Source: Pyrus communis (Eukaryota > Streptophyta > Magnoliopsida > Rosales > Rosaceae). Taken from it: 64,000 bases of DNA. Both the position numbers and the translations under genes were made by a program. Each line of letters begins with the position of its first letter. The stretch's first letter is position 1. Under the pieces are notes generated by a model, which was not told the DNA's origin, did not search any database, and was given only the letters and a program-made list of their open reading frames with translations. The stretch lies in NCBI RefSeq assembly GCF_963583255.1, contig NC_084816.1:13441100-13505099 (forward strand), read 5' to 3'. Below, piece by piece: positions 12,231 to 24,856 of this stretch.

Positions 12231-12608
12231 GATCCGAACACATCATTTTTATACACATTTTGACACGTATTTTTCAGGGTTCATTTTGTAACGTTTTTCA
12301 ACGATCTGAATCATCTATATTTCAACGGTTCAACGGTCTGAACCGTCTATGTCTACCAAAAGTCACCTTAATCAAAAACAACATAACCGTTGGATTAAAT
12401 TATACTCATTTTAGAGTTTCTTTGCAGAACCGTATTTGTGAATTTTCTTCCCTACAAATGAATATCATAATGGGTATGGATTCGTCTAATTTTTTTTCAA
12501 GGATAATCTATGAATTATGTGAATTATGAACAGTTTTGAATAAAGTTACAAAGTATGCCTTACAAGGTGGGTGTCAAAATGTTTGTAAAAAAGAGAGTGC
12601 TCTCGATC
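12231..12608. mobile_element. Fold-back MITE, about 378 bp
   Basis: The ends are inverted: a left end with GATCCGAACACAT..CATTTTGACAC and a right end that reads, as reverse complement, GATCGAGAGCAC..CATTTTGACAC. Internal segments also match in inverted order (a 'TTTTGTAACGTTTTTCAACG' type arm against its complement near 12535-12555). The core ('CTACAAATGAATATCATAATG') is shared with the MITEs inside the carbonic anhydrase intron, so it is the same family. No coding capacity. Confidence 0.65.
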
Positions 12609-13376
12609 TTTTAACTCTTTATCTTATTAGATATTGATTGTAAACATTATTTAGCTCATCATATGAGACACAAATATGGTACAATGATGTGATCTTCCTA
12701 ACGTTACCTTCATATATGGCAAGTTCTATAGCAATCCGATCCCGCCTATATTTTGATTAAAAATATTGTATATTTCATTGAAAACGTTGATAAATAATTT
12801 TAATTAGTATATGTTTACTTATAGGAAAAAGAATTGGAATCGTCCTTGAGTTTCATGCTTTTATTAAAATATAAATACAAGAATCATTTTACATTCTAGC
12901 TGTACATACAGTAAAATGTAAGCTTTCCTTTAAAATTCATAATCTGATACGTAAAAATTAGGAATTAAAGTTATTAAACTAAGGGCCAGTCCATTTGATT
13001 TTCTTTCCTTATTATTATTTTTTTTTTCTTCCTATGTTCTACTACCCATTGCTTTCCTCATTTCTATTAGGTAAACATATTGTTTTTGACATTTTTCTAC
13101 GCATATGAATGCAAGGTCATATGTTTAACTCGCGTAATTCTGAGTTCGGCACGAAGTTATAGCTGACATCTTGTAATCTAGGCAAGATGGTGTCTAAGCT
13201 TGAAATGTACGAAGGTGATGCTCGCTAGAGGATGGGTTTTGCAAATCCATGCAAACATAAAGGTCACTATAGCTTTTAGTTTGATTTTAGTGTGGATTTT
13301 AGGGTATGTCCTTATGTAGTCGATTTGTTTTGGTGACTCAAGTACATATGCATTTAGATCCGGTGATGGTGTGATT
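12609..13376. other. Intergenic, no recognised feature
   Basis: AT-rich sequence with no convincing open frame or repeat structure. Confidence 0.5.
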
Positions 13377-13517
13377 AGTCATTTGATTCATGGAATTGAT
13401 GTATTTTTTAATTAAATACTAGAAGATAATACAAAAGGGGTGTGTGGAGTCATTTGATTCATGGAATTGATGTATTTTTTAATTGAACACTATAAGATAA
13501 TACAAAAGGGGTGTGTT
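13377..13517. repeat. 2 x 71-bp tandem duplication
   Basis: 13377-13447 and 13448-13517 match almost base for base (unit begins AGTCATTTGATTCATGGAAT), with a few substitutions. It is intergenic. Confidence 0.85.
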
Positions 13518-13943
13518 ATCCATACATCCCTTTTTACTTTTCACACATCTTTCTAATTTTTAGTCGTCGGATCGGATAAATTGAAGAAAATTAAATGACA
13601 GAAATTAACAAGAGATCTATAAAAAGTAAAAATGGATATGTAAATAGCACAACCCAATACAAAATCCAAATATGACTATAAAAAACTAAAGTTGCGTCTT
13701 TAAAATACACGTTGCGTAATTATTATCTCGAAGCATACCCAAAAAAATAAAAGATGCACAAACAATCAATCCTATCTGCAATACGTCTTCCAATGCCAAA
13801 ACAAGAAGCTAGGCATTTGCCATGGGCAATGTAGGTCTCAGCAAAAAATATTTTCGAAGAAAACCACTTAAAACAAATCAATGTGATAGAAAAAAAAATG
13901 AGAGCCGCACATTACCATCTACTAAAACTCAGTTCCGTTCACT

Positions 13944-14725
13944 TGATAGGAGCATATTTATACGACTTAGTTAGCTTGTTTTCTTACATTTACATAGCTA
14001 AATTCTATTTATTAGAGTGTTTTAGACTATTTTCGTGTGTTTTCAGGTTTAAATGACAAAGTTGGCAAGAAAGTGCAATTTGGAGCATTTTAGAGCAGTT
14101 TTGGGCTTGGAATGGATAGCACATGCATGGAGTAAGGTGGATGGAAAAATTTGAAGTTCAAGAAGGGCTAGGAATGTGCTTAACATCTGGAAGAATTAAA
14201 TCAAAGACTTGGAAGATAAGGAATCAGCTAAGAAGAAGGAAACATTATTCAAACAACCTAATCTTATTCAAACTTTATCCAACCTTATCTTATCTTATCA
14301 TATCCTAATCTTTTGCTACCTTAATTCTAGCTACAAGGAGGACATCTAAATGACATTAGGATACCTAAATATCAGGTTTCTAAAAGCCCTATCCCTATCC
14401 CTAAATCTATGCCGCAAGGACCATTCATTTTCCTCCCTGGAATCTGATTGAAAGTGTCCTTGTTCTTTGTTGATCTGGAGTCTTAATTCCTCTCTTTCTT
14501 AGCCATGCCGTGCCTTCGCCTATAAATACTTGTGTCGCAGCAATCAACCATCACCCATCTCTCACCACAATTCACAACACACATCCATCAATCACAGAAA
14601 TCACCCTTGTGTCGCAACCTTGCAAGGAGAAAGAAGAGGAAACCCTTGGAGCCGTGCCTTGTCATTCAAGCTTGGAGTGCTGGAATGCATTGCACAATTA
14701 TAAAATTACTATGTGGAAATTGTGA
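13944..14725 (+). repeat. Truncated Athila-type LTR fragment
   Basis: Begins TGATAGGAGCATATTTAT and runs parallel to the LTR at 43142 (shared 'TTATTAGAGTGTTTTA', 'GGAGCATTTTAGAGCA', 'TTTTGGGCTTGGAATGGATA'). Similarity fades around 14700, so roughly the first 0.8 kb of a 1.8-kb LTR remains. The short open frames within it follow repeat sequence and are not genes. Confidence 0.75.
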
Positions 14726-14816
14726 GTCAAACAATTGAAATAAAATAGAAGCATGATTTTTTTTTTTATTGGGTTTTGAAAACCCTAGAAAATGAAAAAG
14801 TGAAAAAAAAAAAAAA

Positions 14817-14970
14817 AGGGAGTTTTAACGAAAAACCCACGGTACTGTTCACTTTAACGATAACCATATTTTTACACTAAAAAGTCAAATATGGTACTAT
14901 TCAATTTATTCTTTATTTTGTCCTTATCGTTAAAACTTAAAATTTTCAAGCTCTTTTCATTAGTTTTCCT
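14817..14970. mobile_element. 154-bp MITE
   Basis: Imperfect inverted ends: AGGGAGTTTTAACGAAAA on the left and AGGAAAACTAATGAAAA as reverse complement of the right. It resembles a small repeat I recall as abundant in apple and pear ('CACGGTACTGTTCACTTTAA' core); the family attribution is memory-based. Confidence 0.65.
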
Positions 14971-15299
14971 AAAAAAAAAAAAAATCTCAAAATCGCAACC
15001 AAGCTGCCTAGCCAGTTGAGCTTGCAGCTCCTAGCCTTCGCACTAGGCTTGGCAATTCCTAACACGACCCAATAACATGACACGACACGACACGAAATTA
15101 ACAGGTGTTCGGATCGACACGATAACGAATCGGGTCGTTATCGGGTAACCCGATAAGCACCTGTTAAGATAACGGGTTGATTTGGGTATACACGTAGGTA
15201 ACACGATACACAATAAGCAGAATATTATTTTTAAATAATAATTTTATAACCCTAAAAAAATACTGCAATAATTATATATATTATATTAACAATTTTATA

Positions 15300-15425
15300 C
15301 CCTGAAAAACTATAATAAATAAATAAATAAATATATATATATATATATATATTAAATTAACTATAATAATTATACCCCCAAAATATTAACTATCTATAAT
15401 AATTATATATATATATATATATTAA
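15300..15425. repeat. AT-rich microsatellite tracts
   Basis: (AAAT)n passing into (AT)n near 15315-15352, and a second (AT)n at about 15403-15421, inside the hAT-like element. Confidence 0.85.
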
Positions 15426-15881
15426 ATTTTGAATTAAATTTTATAAAAACTATAATAATTATTACTTAATATGCCTCCATTGATTTGGTTCCATAATTGA
15501 TAATTCCATTCCATTCCCTGCAGTGCCGCCCTTTTTGAAGAAAAAGGGAGGGAAAATGAAAATGATAAGAAAAGTTGAAAAGGAAACAAAAAAGAGAGGG
15601 AATTAGGGAAAGATGGGTAGGAACCGTAGGCTGCCGGAGGGAAAAGTGAAAATTATAAGAAAAGTTGAAAAGGAAACAAAAAAGAGAGGGAAAAATGAAA
15701 ATTAATAGAAGTGGGGGAATTTTTTTTTTTTTTTTTTTTTTTAAGTTATCAACTTTTTATCACACATATGACATATCTCACTATTTTTATAATGACTTGC
15801 GTGATGTATTACTCCATGTACCAATCAATTATACGTACAAAATAAATAGATTTAAATCTACTTAATAAATATATATATATC

Positions 15882-15916
<35 letters not shown>

Positions 15917-15939
15917 ACACACACACACATCATTGAACT

Positions 15940-18900
15940 TGATGGGATACGAATTCTACGAAACTAATTTCAACGATCCCAACTATCAAACTTGTTTGTA
16001 TATGTTTCGAGATCACATTAGCAAAAAATTGCAAAAATCAAACATTCAGAGATCAAGTAACGGGACAAAGATTTTCGACGGTTATAAACGAAAAATCACG
16101 ATTTAACGGTTATTTTAACTTCGATTTTGATGATTTTTTACAACTACACTCATTGACCCTATATGAATACAATGAATGAATTTGATCTTCAATTTAAAAT
16201 ATTTACACAAGTGGATACCACAAAATCTTATGTTATACTTGATGAAACTATAAATAAACTTCAAGTGTTAGCAATCTATTCTTTTATGGGATACGAATTC
16301 TCCGAAACTAATTTCAACGATCCCAACCGTCAAACTTGTTTGTATATGCTTTGAGATCACATCAGTAAAAAATCACAAAAAACAAACATTCAGAGATCAA
16401 GTAACGGGACAAAGCTTTTTGACGGTTATAAACGAAAAATCAAGATTTAACGGTTATTTTAACTTCGATTTTAATGATTTTTTACAGCTATACTCCTTGA
16501 CCCTATATGAATACAATGAATGAATTTGATTTTCAATTAAAAATATTTAGACAAGTGAATACCACAAAATCTTATGTTATACTTAATGAAAGTATAAATA
16601 AACTCCAAGTGTTAGTGAATCTATTGTTTTGGTGGGATACGCATTCTACGAAAATAATTTCAAGGATCCAACCGGCAAACTTGTTTGTATATGCTTCAAG
16701 ATCGCATACGCCAAAAATCTCAAAAAAAAAAACATTCAGAGACGAATTCGATCTTCAATTTAAAATATTTACACTAGTGGATACCACAAAATCTTATGTT
16801 ATACTTAATGAAAGTATAAATCAACTCTAAGTGTTAGTGAATCTATTGTTTTGATAGGATACGCATTCTATGAAACTAGTTTCAAAGATCCAACCATCAA
16901 ACATGTTTGTATATGCTTTGAGATCGCATACGTCAAAAATTTCAAAAAACAAACAATCAGAGATCAAGTAACGGGACAAAACTTTTCTACGGTTATCAAC
17001 GAAAAATCACGATTTAACGATTATTTTAACTCTGATTTTGATGATTTTTTACAACTATACTGCTTGACCATATATGAATACAATGAATGAATTCGATCTT
17101 CAATTTAAAATATTTACACAAGTGGATACCACAAAATCTTATGTTATATTTAATGAAAGTATAAATAAACTTTAAGTGTTAATGAATCTATTGTTTTGAT
17201 AGAACACGCATTCTACGAAACTAGTTTCAACGATCCAACCGTCAAACATGTTTGTATATGCTTTGAGATCGCATACACCAAAAATTTCAAAAAATAAACA
17301 TTCAGAGATCAAGTAACCGGACAAAACTTTTCGACGGTTATCAACGAAAAATCGCGATTTAACAGTTATTTTAACTCTGATTTTGATGATTTTTTATAGC
17401 TACACTCCTTGACCCTATATGAATATCATGAATGAACTTGATCTTCAATTTAAAATATTTACACTAGTGGATACTACAAAATCTTATGTTATATTTAATG
17501 AAAGTATAAATGAACTCTAAGTGTTAGTGAATCTATTGTTTTGATAGGACACACATTCTACGAAACTAGTTTCAACGATCCAACCGTCAAACATGTTCGT
17601 ATGTGCTTCAAGATTGCATACGCCAAAAATTTCAAAAAACAAAAATTCAGAGATCAAGTAACGGGACAAAACTTTTTGACTGTTATAAACGAAAAATCAC
17701 GATTTAACGGTTATTTTAACTCCGATTTTGATGATTTTTTACAGCTACACTCCTTGACCCTATATGAATATCATGAATAAACTCGATCTTAAATTTAAAA
17801 TATTTACATTAGTGGATACCACAAAATCTTATGTTAAACTTAATGAAAGTATGAATAAACTTTTAAGTGTTAGTGAATTTATCATTTTGATGAGATACAC
17901 ATTTTACAAAACTAATTTCAACGATCCAACCGTCAAACATGTTTGTATATACTTCGAGATCACTTACACTAAAAATTGCAAAAAACAAACATTCAGAGAT
18001 CAAGCAACTGGACAAAAGTTTTCGACGGTTATCATTGAAAAATCACGATTTAACGGTTATTTTAACTCCGATTTTGATGATTTTTTATAGCCACACTCCT
18101 TGATCCTATGTGAATACAATGAATGAACTCGATCTTCAATTTAAAATATTTACACTAGTAGATACTACAAAATCTTATTTTATACTTAATGAAAGTATGA
18201 ATAAACTCTTTAAGTGTTAGTGAATCTATCATTTTGATGGGATACACATTCTATGAAATTAATTTCAACGATCCAACCATCAAACTTCTTTGTATTTGCT
18301 TCAAGATTGCATATGCTAAAAATCACAAAAAAGAAACATTCAGAGATCAAGTAAAGGGCAAAACCTTTCAATGATTATCAATGAAAAATCACGATTTAAC
18401 GGTTATTTTAACTCCGATTTTGATGATTTTTTTACAGCTACACTCCTTGACCCTATACGAATACAATGACTAAACTCGATCTTCAATTTAAAATATTTAC
18501 ACAAATGGATACCACAAAATCTTATGTTATACTTAATGAAAGTATGAATAAACTCTTAAGTGTTAGTGAATCTATTGTTTTGATGGGATACGCATTCTAT
18601 GAAACTAGTTTCAACGATCCAACCGTCAAACATATTTGTATATACTTCGAGATCACATACGCCAAAAATTTCAAAAAACAAACATTCAGAGATCAAGTAA
18701 TGGCGCAAAACTTTTTGACGGTTATTAACGAAAAATCACAATCTAACGGTTATTTTAACTCCGATTTTGATGATTTTTTACAGCTACAGTCCTTGACCCT
18801 ATATGAATACAATGAATGAATTCGATCTTCAATTTAAAATATTTACCCTAGTAGATACCACAAAATTTTATGTTATACTTAATGAAAGTATAAATAAACT

Positions 18901-19098
18901 CCAAGTGTTAGTGAATCTATTGTTTTGATGGTATACGCATTCTACGAAAATAATTTCAATGATCCAACCGGCAAACTTGTTTGTATATGCTTCAAGATCG
19001 CATACGCCAAAAATCGCAAAAAACAAACATTCAGAGATGAATTCGATCTTCAATTTAAAATATTTACACTAGTGGATACCACAAAATCTTATTTCATG
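15940..19098 (+). repeat. Tandem array of ten units of about 345 bp
   Basis: The landmark 'GGGATACGCATTCTACGAAA' and variants recurs near 15943, 16287, 16633, 16852, 17201, 17546, 17890, 18239, 18583 and 18928. Spacing is 344-349 bp except 219 bp after the third. Units 3 and 10 both lack the same internal part of about 125 bp. Each full unit contains a conserved 'GATTTAACGGTTATTTTAAC' core. 345 is divisible by three, so frames of 60-117 codons persist across units, but stops occur in every unit and the frames are a by-product of repetition. Confidence 0.9.
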
Positions 19099-19574
19099 AT
19101 GATCGATGAAAATTGAGAATTTTGTAAAAGGAATAACGTGCAAGCTTTGAGTTCCATTGACAAGGTTTAAACTTTTGAGAAAGGCTTCACAACCTTGAAA
19201 ACAAAAACTCTTTCATTTTGCATATCTTTGCACATTTAATATTTTGTAATAGATTAGTAGTGTATGGATATTTGTTTATTAGGCTCTTATTTTCAAGTGT
19301 AGATGCAGTATTTAAACGACAAATGTGTTTTAATGTTTGAAGTAATATTTATGTGGCAATGTGTGGTATGTGCAAATTTAAGAAAAAAAACATTTTTCTT
19401 AACGGGTCATAATGGGTCATAACAGGTCGGGTCACTTTACCCGTTGGGTAAAGTGACCCGTCCTGTTAAGGACCCGTTAAGATAACGGGTGTGACACGAC
19501 ACGACTTGTTAAGATAACATGTGTTACACGAAAACGACACGAACACGACAGACACGACCTGTTTGCCAGGCCTA

Positions 19575-21206
19575 TGTGCAACCCGTGAGATTCATAATAA
19601 TCTCACAATTTTCATCATCGTGACAATTCTTATAACGCCAATTTAATTATTGCATCACTTAGAAAATGCATTATTATTCTATGTATGGAACTTAAATAAT
19701 ATATATACTATATAAAAGAAAAGACCCACTCACAAATACTTGCGAAGTCGTAGTCGTTCAAACTAGGAAAGTCGGAGTCTCTGATTGTAACCGCACCTAA
19801 GTATAATATTAAGACCATTAGTAAAACTCCACTATAATGATTAAATTTAGGAAAACGAAGTGCAGATTTGAAATCAAAGCGTCAAAATACGCTAAGAGCA
19901 GGAAAATTTATAAAAAGTCAACGACCAATCCTAAAAAGTCAACCAAGCTGCCGAAGTGGTCAACTACGTTAAAACATTGAAATTTCACTAAATAGATGCC
20001 AAAAACAGACTTGGCTTTTTGAGAAAATTCAAAGAATATTCCTAAAATATTATGATCCCATTTCGGAACAGGGCCAGGTTGGAACAATGGCCCAAAAGTT
20101 TAGGCTGGGTTGGGCCAAAGGTTTGGGCTTAGGCCTTTTATTTTTTTTCTATTTCTATATCGGGTCGAGTTTACCCGTTTGGACTCGTGGCTCGCCGGGC
20201 CCAACAAAGAAGAAGCCAGAAACTGGAAATTTTGGCCGAAAAACTTCCTCGGCTTCGTTTAGCTTCTAAACTTAACCAAAACTCTCCATTTAGAAGCCAA
20301 ATTAAAGCTAGGAAGACAAAGATTCGAAATATTCCTAAATGGGACTAAGTCGTGGCCGTAGTTGGCTGAAAAATGGCTCGAAGCTGCTGAATTCTCATTG
20401 GAAATTTGAGAAAGTCCCTGAGGTATTTTCTGCATCAAAACATCACCAACTTGCACAAATAATCCAGAAAACAACCCAAAATGTCGATAATGACATGATT
20501 TCAGGGTGTTTGATCCCTTCCTCGTAGGAAAAAGTCAACAGATAGCCGAAGTTCGTCAGTGAAAAGAAATGGACAGTGGCCTCTGCCACTGCCGAAATTC
20601 CATGTCATTGGCCTGGGTTCGAGACGGTAAAAAAAAATGATGATGGTGGTCTGGTATGGTTCAGTGGCTCATGTGGAGCTCACTGGAGTAAGGGAGATGT
20701 GTGGTGGCTTTCTTGGCTTCGGTGGATGCAGTGAAGATAAGGGATGAGAGTGTAGAAAGAGAACGAGTATGAGGGTGAGAAATGAAGTGAGGTGAGAGAG
20801 AAGGGAGATCGAGTGAGAAAAACAAGGAGAGTCCAAGAGAGTCCCCAATGGGGGAAAAACTGACACATGGTGAGAGATAAGAGGAGAGTTTTTGAGTGTG
20901 GGTCCTACAAAACAAGAATTAGAAAAAAAAATAATAAAATAATAAGAAAATATCTAGTATAGTGAATTTTCTATATTGACCTTTGCTTCATAGTTTCCTA
21001 AAATCTCCATTGTAACTCCGATTTCAGCTTCAATTATGCCCACACTTTCGTATCGTCCAGTACTATAAGGATACGCTACAAAAACGGGTCATACGTCTCG
21101 CTATACAATGGTCAACGAAAGTCAACTTTCTCACCTCTAATGGCATTTTCATCAATTCACTCTTTTAAAATTAATAAAATCATAAAATTAGGGACAAGTT
21201 GTTATA
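19575..21206 (-). mobile_element. Fragment of a gypsy LTR (minus orientation)
   Basis: Its right part parallels the solo LTR at 48955-51521: both carry 'GGCATTTTCATCAATTCAC' and end, as reverse complement, near a TGTGACAAC-type start (here decayed to TATAACAAC at 21206). The 3' half of the LTR is missing. A GA-rich stretch at about 20740-20890 yields several short CT-rich antisense frames that are not genes. Confidence 0.65.
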
Positions 21207-21581
21207 GTCTGCGAGAGGATGCACATATCCTTCATTTGCAAATAATGTATCTTGAGCATATAAACTCAATAATTGGAATTGTTCAATTTTGTAATCATCA
21301 TTTGAAGATCACTTTAAAAAAATCATTTGAATAAAAAATCGTTTAATCATCTAAATGTATCAAATAAATAAATGGTTCATCTTGAATATGTTATTTGGTA
21401 TCTACACCATTAGTTTGTTCTATATATTTCAATAACTAAATGATTTCGGATTCAAATGATGCCTTTCAATTAAGATTAAGATATTGACCGATTCAAATTA
21501 TTCAAATAAAGATTAAGAAATTGTTCCTATTATAAAATTTGTACCGTTTAGTCATTGAAATAATCATATAAAGTTCATATA
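21207..21581. other. Intergenic, no recognised feature
   Basis: AT-rich DNA with nothing I can name between the LTR fragment and the target duplication of the next element. Confidence 0.5.
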
Positions 21582-21586
21582 CTAAG

Positions 21587-24518
21587 TGCTCATGCAAAGA
21601 TTTCTCTGGAGAAGGATCCTCGGACCTCAACACAGCTCCCTAAGGGATTGACAATTTGGATGTGTAGTCGGGCTCTTGCTTGTTTATGTGCTACAAGAAG
21701 AAGACAATGCTAGTTCTGAAAGGTGCCTTTGTGGGGTCCTTAGGTGTAGGCCTTGAGGCTCGCAATCAAAACTAACTAAGTGCTAGGCGTTCCACTGCTA
21801 TATCAGTATAGCAGATGTAGAACAAGAGTGTTTTTAGTCGATTACTTGTGCCCCAAGTTACTTGGACTTCTTGTTATCAAAGGATTGTTGTGGATAGGTT
21901 AATTCAACATTACTTTTAGTTCATAGTCTTGTATGTTCAAATGAAGGTAGTCCAGGTACTTTTAAGCCATTTACGTGGTCCTTAATTGATTTTAATGACA
22001 ACAAATCCATTAAACTAACCAGATCCAGATGCAAATGGAGCTCTTAAGATAGGAAAACTGATGGAAATAACTTGAATACATATTGAAGAATGCATTAAGT
22101 GATAGATCTACAAATTTAGAAAACAAACAAAGAGCGTCAAGCAAGATTTCACCTTGTTTGTCAAGGTTGAACCTCTTGCAATCACTTCTCTTTGAATTAA
22201 CAGGGGTTTATATGCTAAAAAGGGATGGATGGTAAACAAGTTTACACAAAGGAATCAATACTATGCTACTAAGGGAGATAAAAGAGCTTTAAACTGGGCA
22301 AGAGATAGCTTGTCGCTAAAAAAGACTGAATCTGGGTTGATTTCAACTTTTGATGCAAATCTAGCTTGAGAGCAGAGTTTGAATGTTTTTTTGTTTGATG
22401 AGTGTCCTTATTTCTGGGCCCTCTTCCTCATTTTATAAGCAAATTAGCCCGACTGCTATGACTTTGCTCTTGCCCGAAAGCATCTGAAGGGTAGTGAGTC
22501 ATCAGCTTTTTACTTGGAGTGTCACTAGAAAGTGTTCTTTGGCTGGTAGTAGGTTAGTCTTCATCACTTGTCACTTCAGTGGTAAGCATGAAGGATTATT
22601 TTGGAAGATGACATGTTCATTTAAGCAACATCATTAGCATGCAATTAACAAATTAAAGGCGGAATCATGCTAGCATGCACTTAAAAACAAAACATTACCC
22701 ATGAATGTTCAAAGCCTAGTAAAATAGTGAACCAATAATCAACTCAAAACAAAGTGAGTTGAAATATATACCTTTGTAGATTCCTCTTTGTATTTAAACA
22801 AAGGCTAATCACCCAAAGAGAGGGCCTTCATTCCTTGCATCTTAGATCTATGGATTTGGATGGATGAAAAAGGTTTCTCCAAAGTTCCCAAAATTGAGAA
22901 CCTCTAATGATTCATCACCAAGGCATAATGAAGAAGAAATGAGTGACCTTGGAGGAGTTTGATTGCTAGATGATCCCTCCAAGGTGGCCGAAATTTTAGG
23001 GAGAAATGAGAGCTTGTGTTCTCATCCTTTCCCCAAAAACAACCCTTAATGAATTTTAGGCTATAAAGTCCTTTATATAGTCCCTTCAAATAAGTGACCT
23101 AATGGACCAAAAGCCCTATTCTTCTAACATGGCCGGCCTATAGGGTTTATTGGGCTTTCAAGCCTTTTGTTTATTCAAGTTGTCATACAACTTGAGTTAA
23201 TGGGCTTGACATTCAAATCCCATTGGGCCTTGCGGCCCAAAACTAACCCGAGGTCTTTAACGAACTTATTCGTTTGATTAATTAACATATTAATTAATCC
23301 TAGCCTTAGATAAATAATTAAACCATTTAATTATTCTTACTCATCTCCGTTGTTTCTTCAAACTCTACCTTACTCGGTGAACGATCCATTAGGTTCCTTT
23401 TAGCGAGGCAGTGGGCGATTAAAACTCTTTCTAATCGATTGTGAATTGAAACTTACTTTCAATTCTCCCGTTAGTGATAATACACTTTTAGGGCTTCCAC
23501 AAACCATGGTTGACGCCTAGCAGCATGTCATGGTTACCCAAGCTAATCAGAAGAGGTGGAGAACCTATTCAGTTTTAGGATTACAAATGCAATACGGTCT
23601 TTCTCTAATACAATACTCTTGACCACATTGTTTGGTTTGATAGTTTATTCATGTCTACTATCCAATGTGAGTCTTGTGCTTATATGATTACCTTGAATGT
23701 GATTTGGAACACATTCCTAAATCTCATTCATACTTTGGCCAAAGATTCTTAATTATATCATAGAGTATTCTCCCTCAAACAGTTTGAAGGTTAGAGATCC
23801 CTTGTTGCGCATTCACTTGCCTCCATGGCTAAGTGGCTTAACCCCAACGATGCCGTGGACACCCTTCTGATGGAGTGACTTTGACATAATCAAAGATTAA
23901 GGACCTAACCACAAGACAACTGTGATGCCTCAGGTCAAAAGACTAATTTGCATTATCCCAACCATGAGTTCTCATGTGACATGAATATAAGAACTCTTCG
24001 TTGATCGTGTTCAGTGAACTCATTCTCTATTGAGCACTTACGTACTTGTCTTGATGTCACACACACCAATGACTCGAGACTAGTCACTCTCCCTGAGAGA
24101 AGACATAACACGTACTGATCTTAACGGACTGTCAATGCCCAATTGACAATCCTATGATCAGGAACGTTTAGGATGTGTCAACGAAAGAATGGTCTCATGA
24201 ATCTAACTTCTTTAGATCGCATTCTTCCAATCACATATTCCTTGGACTTATCGTTTAAGCATATATGAAACGGCTCAAACAATAATCTTTGCCCTTTACA
24301 TTTAAACTACATTAGTTTAACTTTGTGAAATGTCCGTAAAGTATCATCATATGATTGGTTTTAGGGCACATTTCCAACAAAGCACGTGGCTTGTATCTTG
24401 GCTGAGAAGGCTTCACTTTGCCTTTGGGCTTGGTGATGGGCTTCGGGCAAGTCCTCTTTTAGTTGGCATCCTTGGTTTTCCTTCATCTAGGTCCAATGTT
24501 GAAATATTAACCTAAACA
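21587..24518 (-). repeat. 3' LTR of the Tat-like element, split by a solo LTR
   Basis: Starts TGCTCATGCAAAGATTTC and ends TTAACCTAAACA on the plus strand. It matches 32675-33848 except for an inserted 1.8 kb at 22589-24384. Without the insert it is about 1136 bp. Confidence 0.85.
22589..24379 (-). mobile_element. Copia solo LTR nested in the Tat-like LTR
   Basis: Reads TGTTGGAAATGTGCCC from 24379 leftward on the minus strand and ends in CA at 22589. It is flanked by a perfect duplication AAGCA (22584-22588 and 24380-24384); the uninterrupted sister LTR reads GGTAAGCACATGGC at that site. No internal domain remains, so it is a solo LTR left by LTR-LTR recombination. Confidence 0.85.
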
Positions 24519-24530
24519 GTGCCCCCTCTA
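24519..24530 (-). other. Polypurine tract of the Tat-like element
   Basis: On the minus strand it reads TTAGAGGGGGCAC directly before the TGTTTAGG start of the 3' LTR. It primes plus-strand DNA synthesis and fixes the element's orientation. Confidence 0.75.
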
Positions 24531-24856
24531 ATCGTTGTTGGGTCTGCAACCGAAGACGCTAATAATGATTAAATAGCTATCTCACGCCTTCACTCGGGAC
24601 TTCCACCATTTAAAGCAGCCGTTGGTTAACTAAAACCCTTGCACTAACCCACAAATTCCATCGTTAATTAAGCACTTACTATATAATCCTTACGTAAACT
24701 CTTTGGCAAAGTACCTTAGCCATTTTGAGCCTTCAAATTCCCAGAACTTCCCAGAATTCTCAAAGTCTTCAGACTTTTTAGAAACGTCTCTCGTTCATTC
24801 TCAGTCTTTACTTCTAATTCCAACTTTTCTTCCCATCTTCTCCTTAAAATCATCTA

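Larger units (their letters stand above)
15044..19574. mobile_element. hAT-like non-autonomous element with internal tandem array
   Basis: Terminal inverted repeats TAGGCTTGGCAA (left) and, as reverse complement, TAGGCCTGGCAA (right), 11 of 12 matching. Both subterminal zones are dense in ACACGACACGAC and GATAACGGGT-type motifs in opposite orientations (15060-15200 and 19400-19560), as in hAT elements. No transposase frame exists inside; the interior is AT microsatellite (about 15300-15425), a poly-T of 22 bases (15721-15742), and a 345-bp tandem array. The flanking 8 bp (CTTCGCAC and TGTGCAAC) do not form a clean target duplication, so the insertion is old or the ends are imprecise. Confidence 0.65.

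Noticed and set aside
16163..18819. Series of open frames of 60-117 codons with similar proteins
   Set aside because: They repeat with the 345-bp tandem unit, end in every unit and show no known domain. A unit length divisible by three explains them.
15036..19582. 8-bp target duplication for the hAT-like element
   Set aside because: Flanks CTTCGCAC and TGTGCAAC do not match convincingly, so no duplication is claimed.
20661..20915. Three overlapping Ser/Leu-rich antisense frames
   Set aside because: Produced by a GA-rich tract in an LTR fragment; frames overlap each other and lack motifs.
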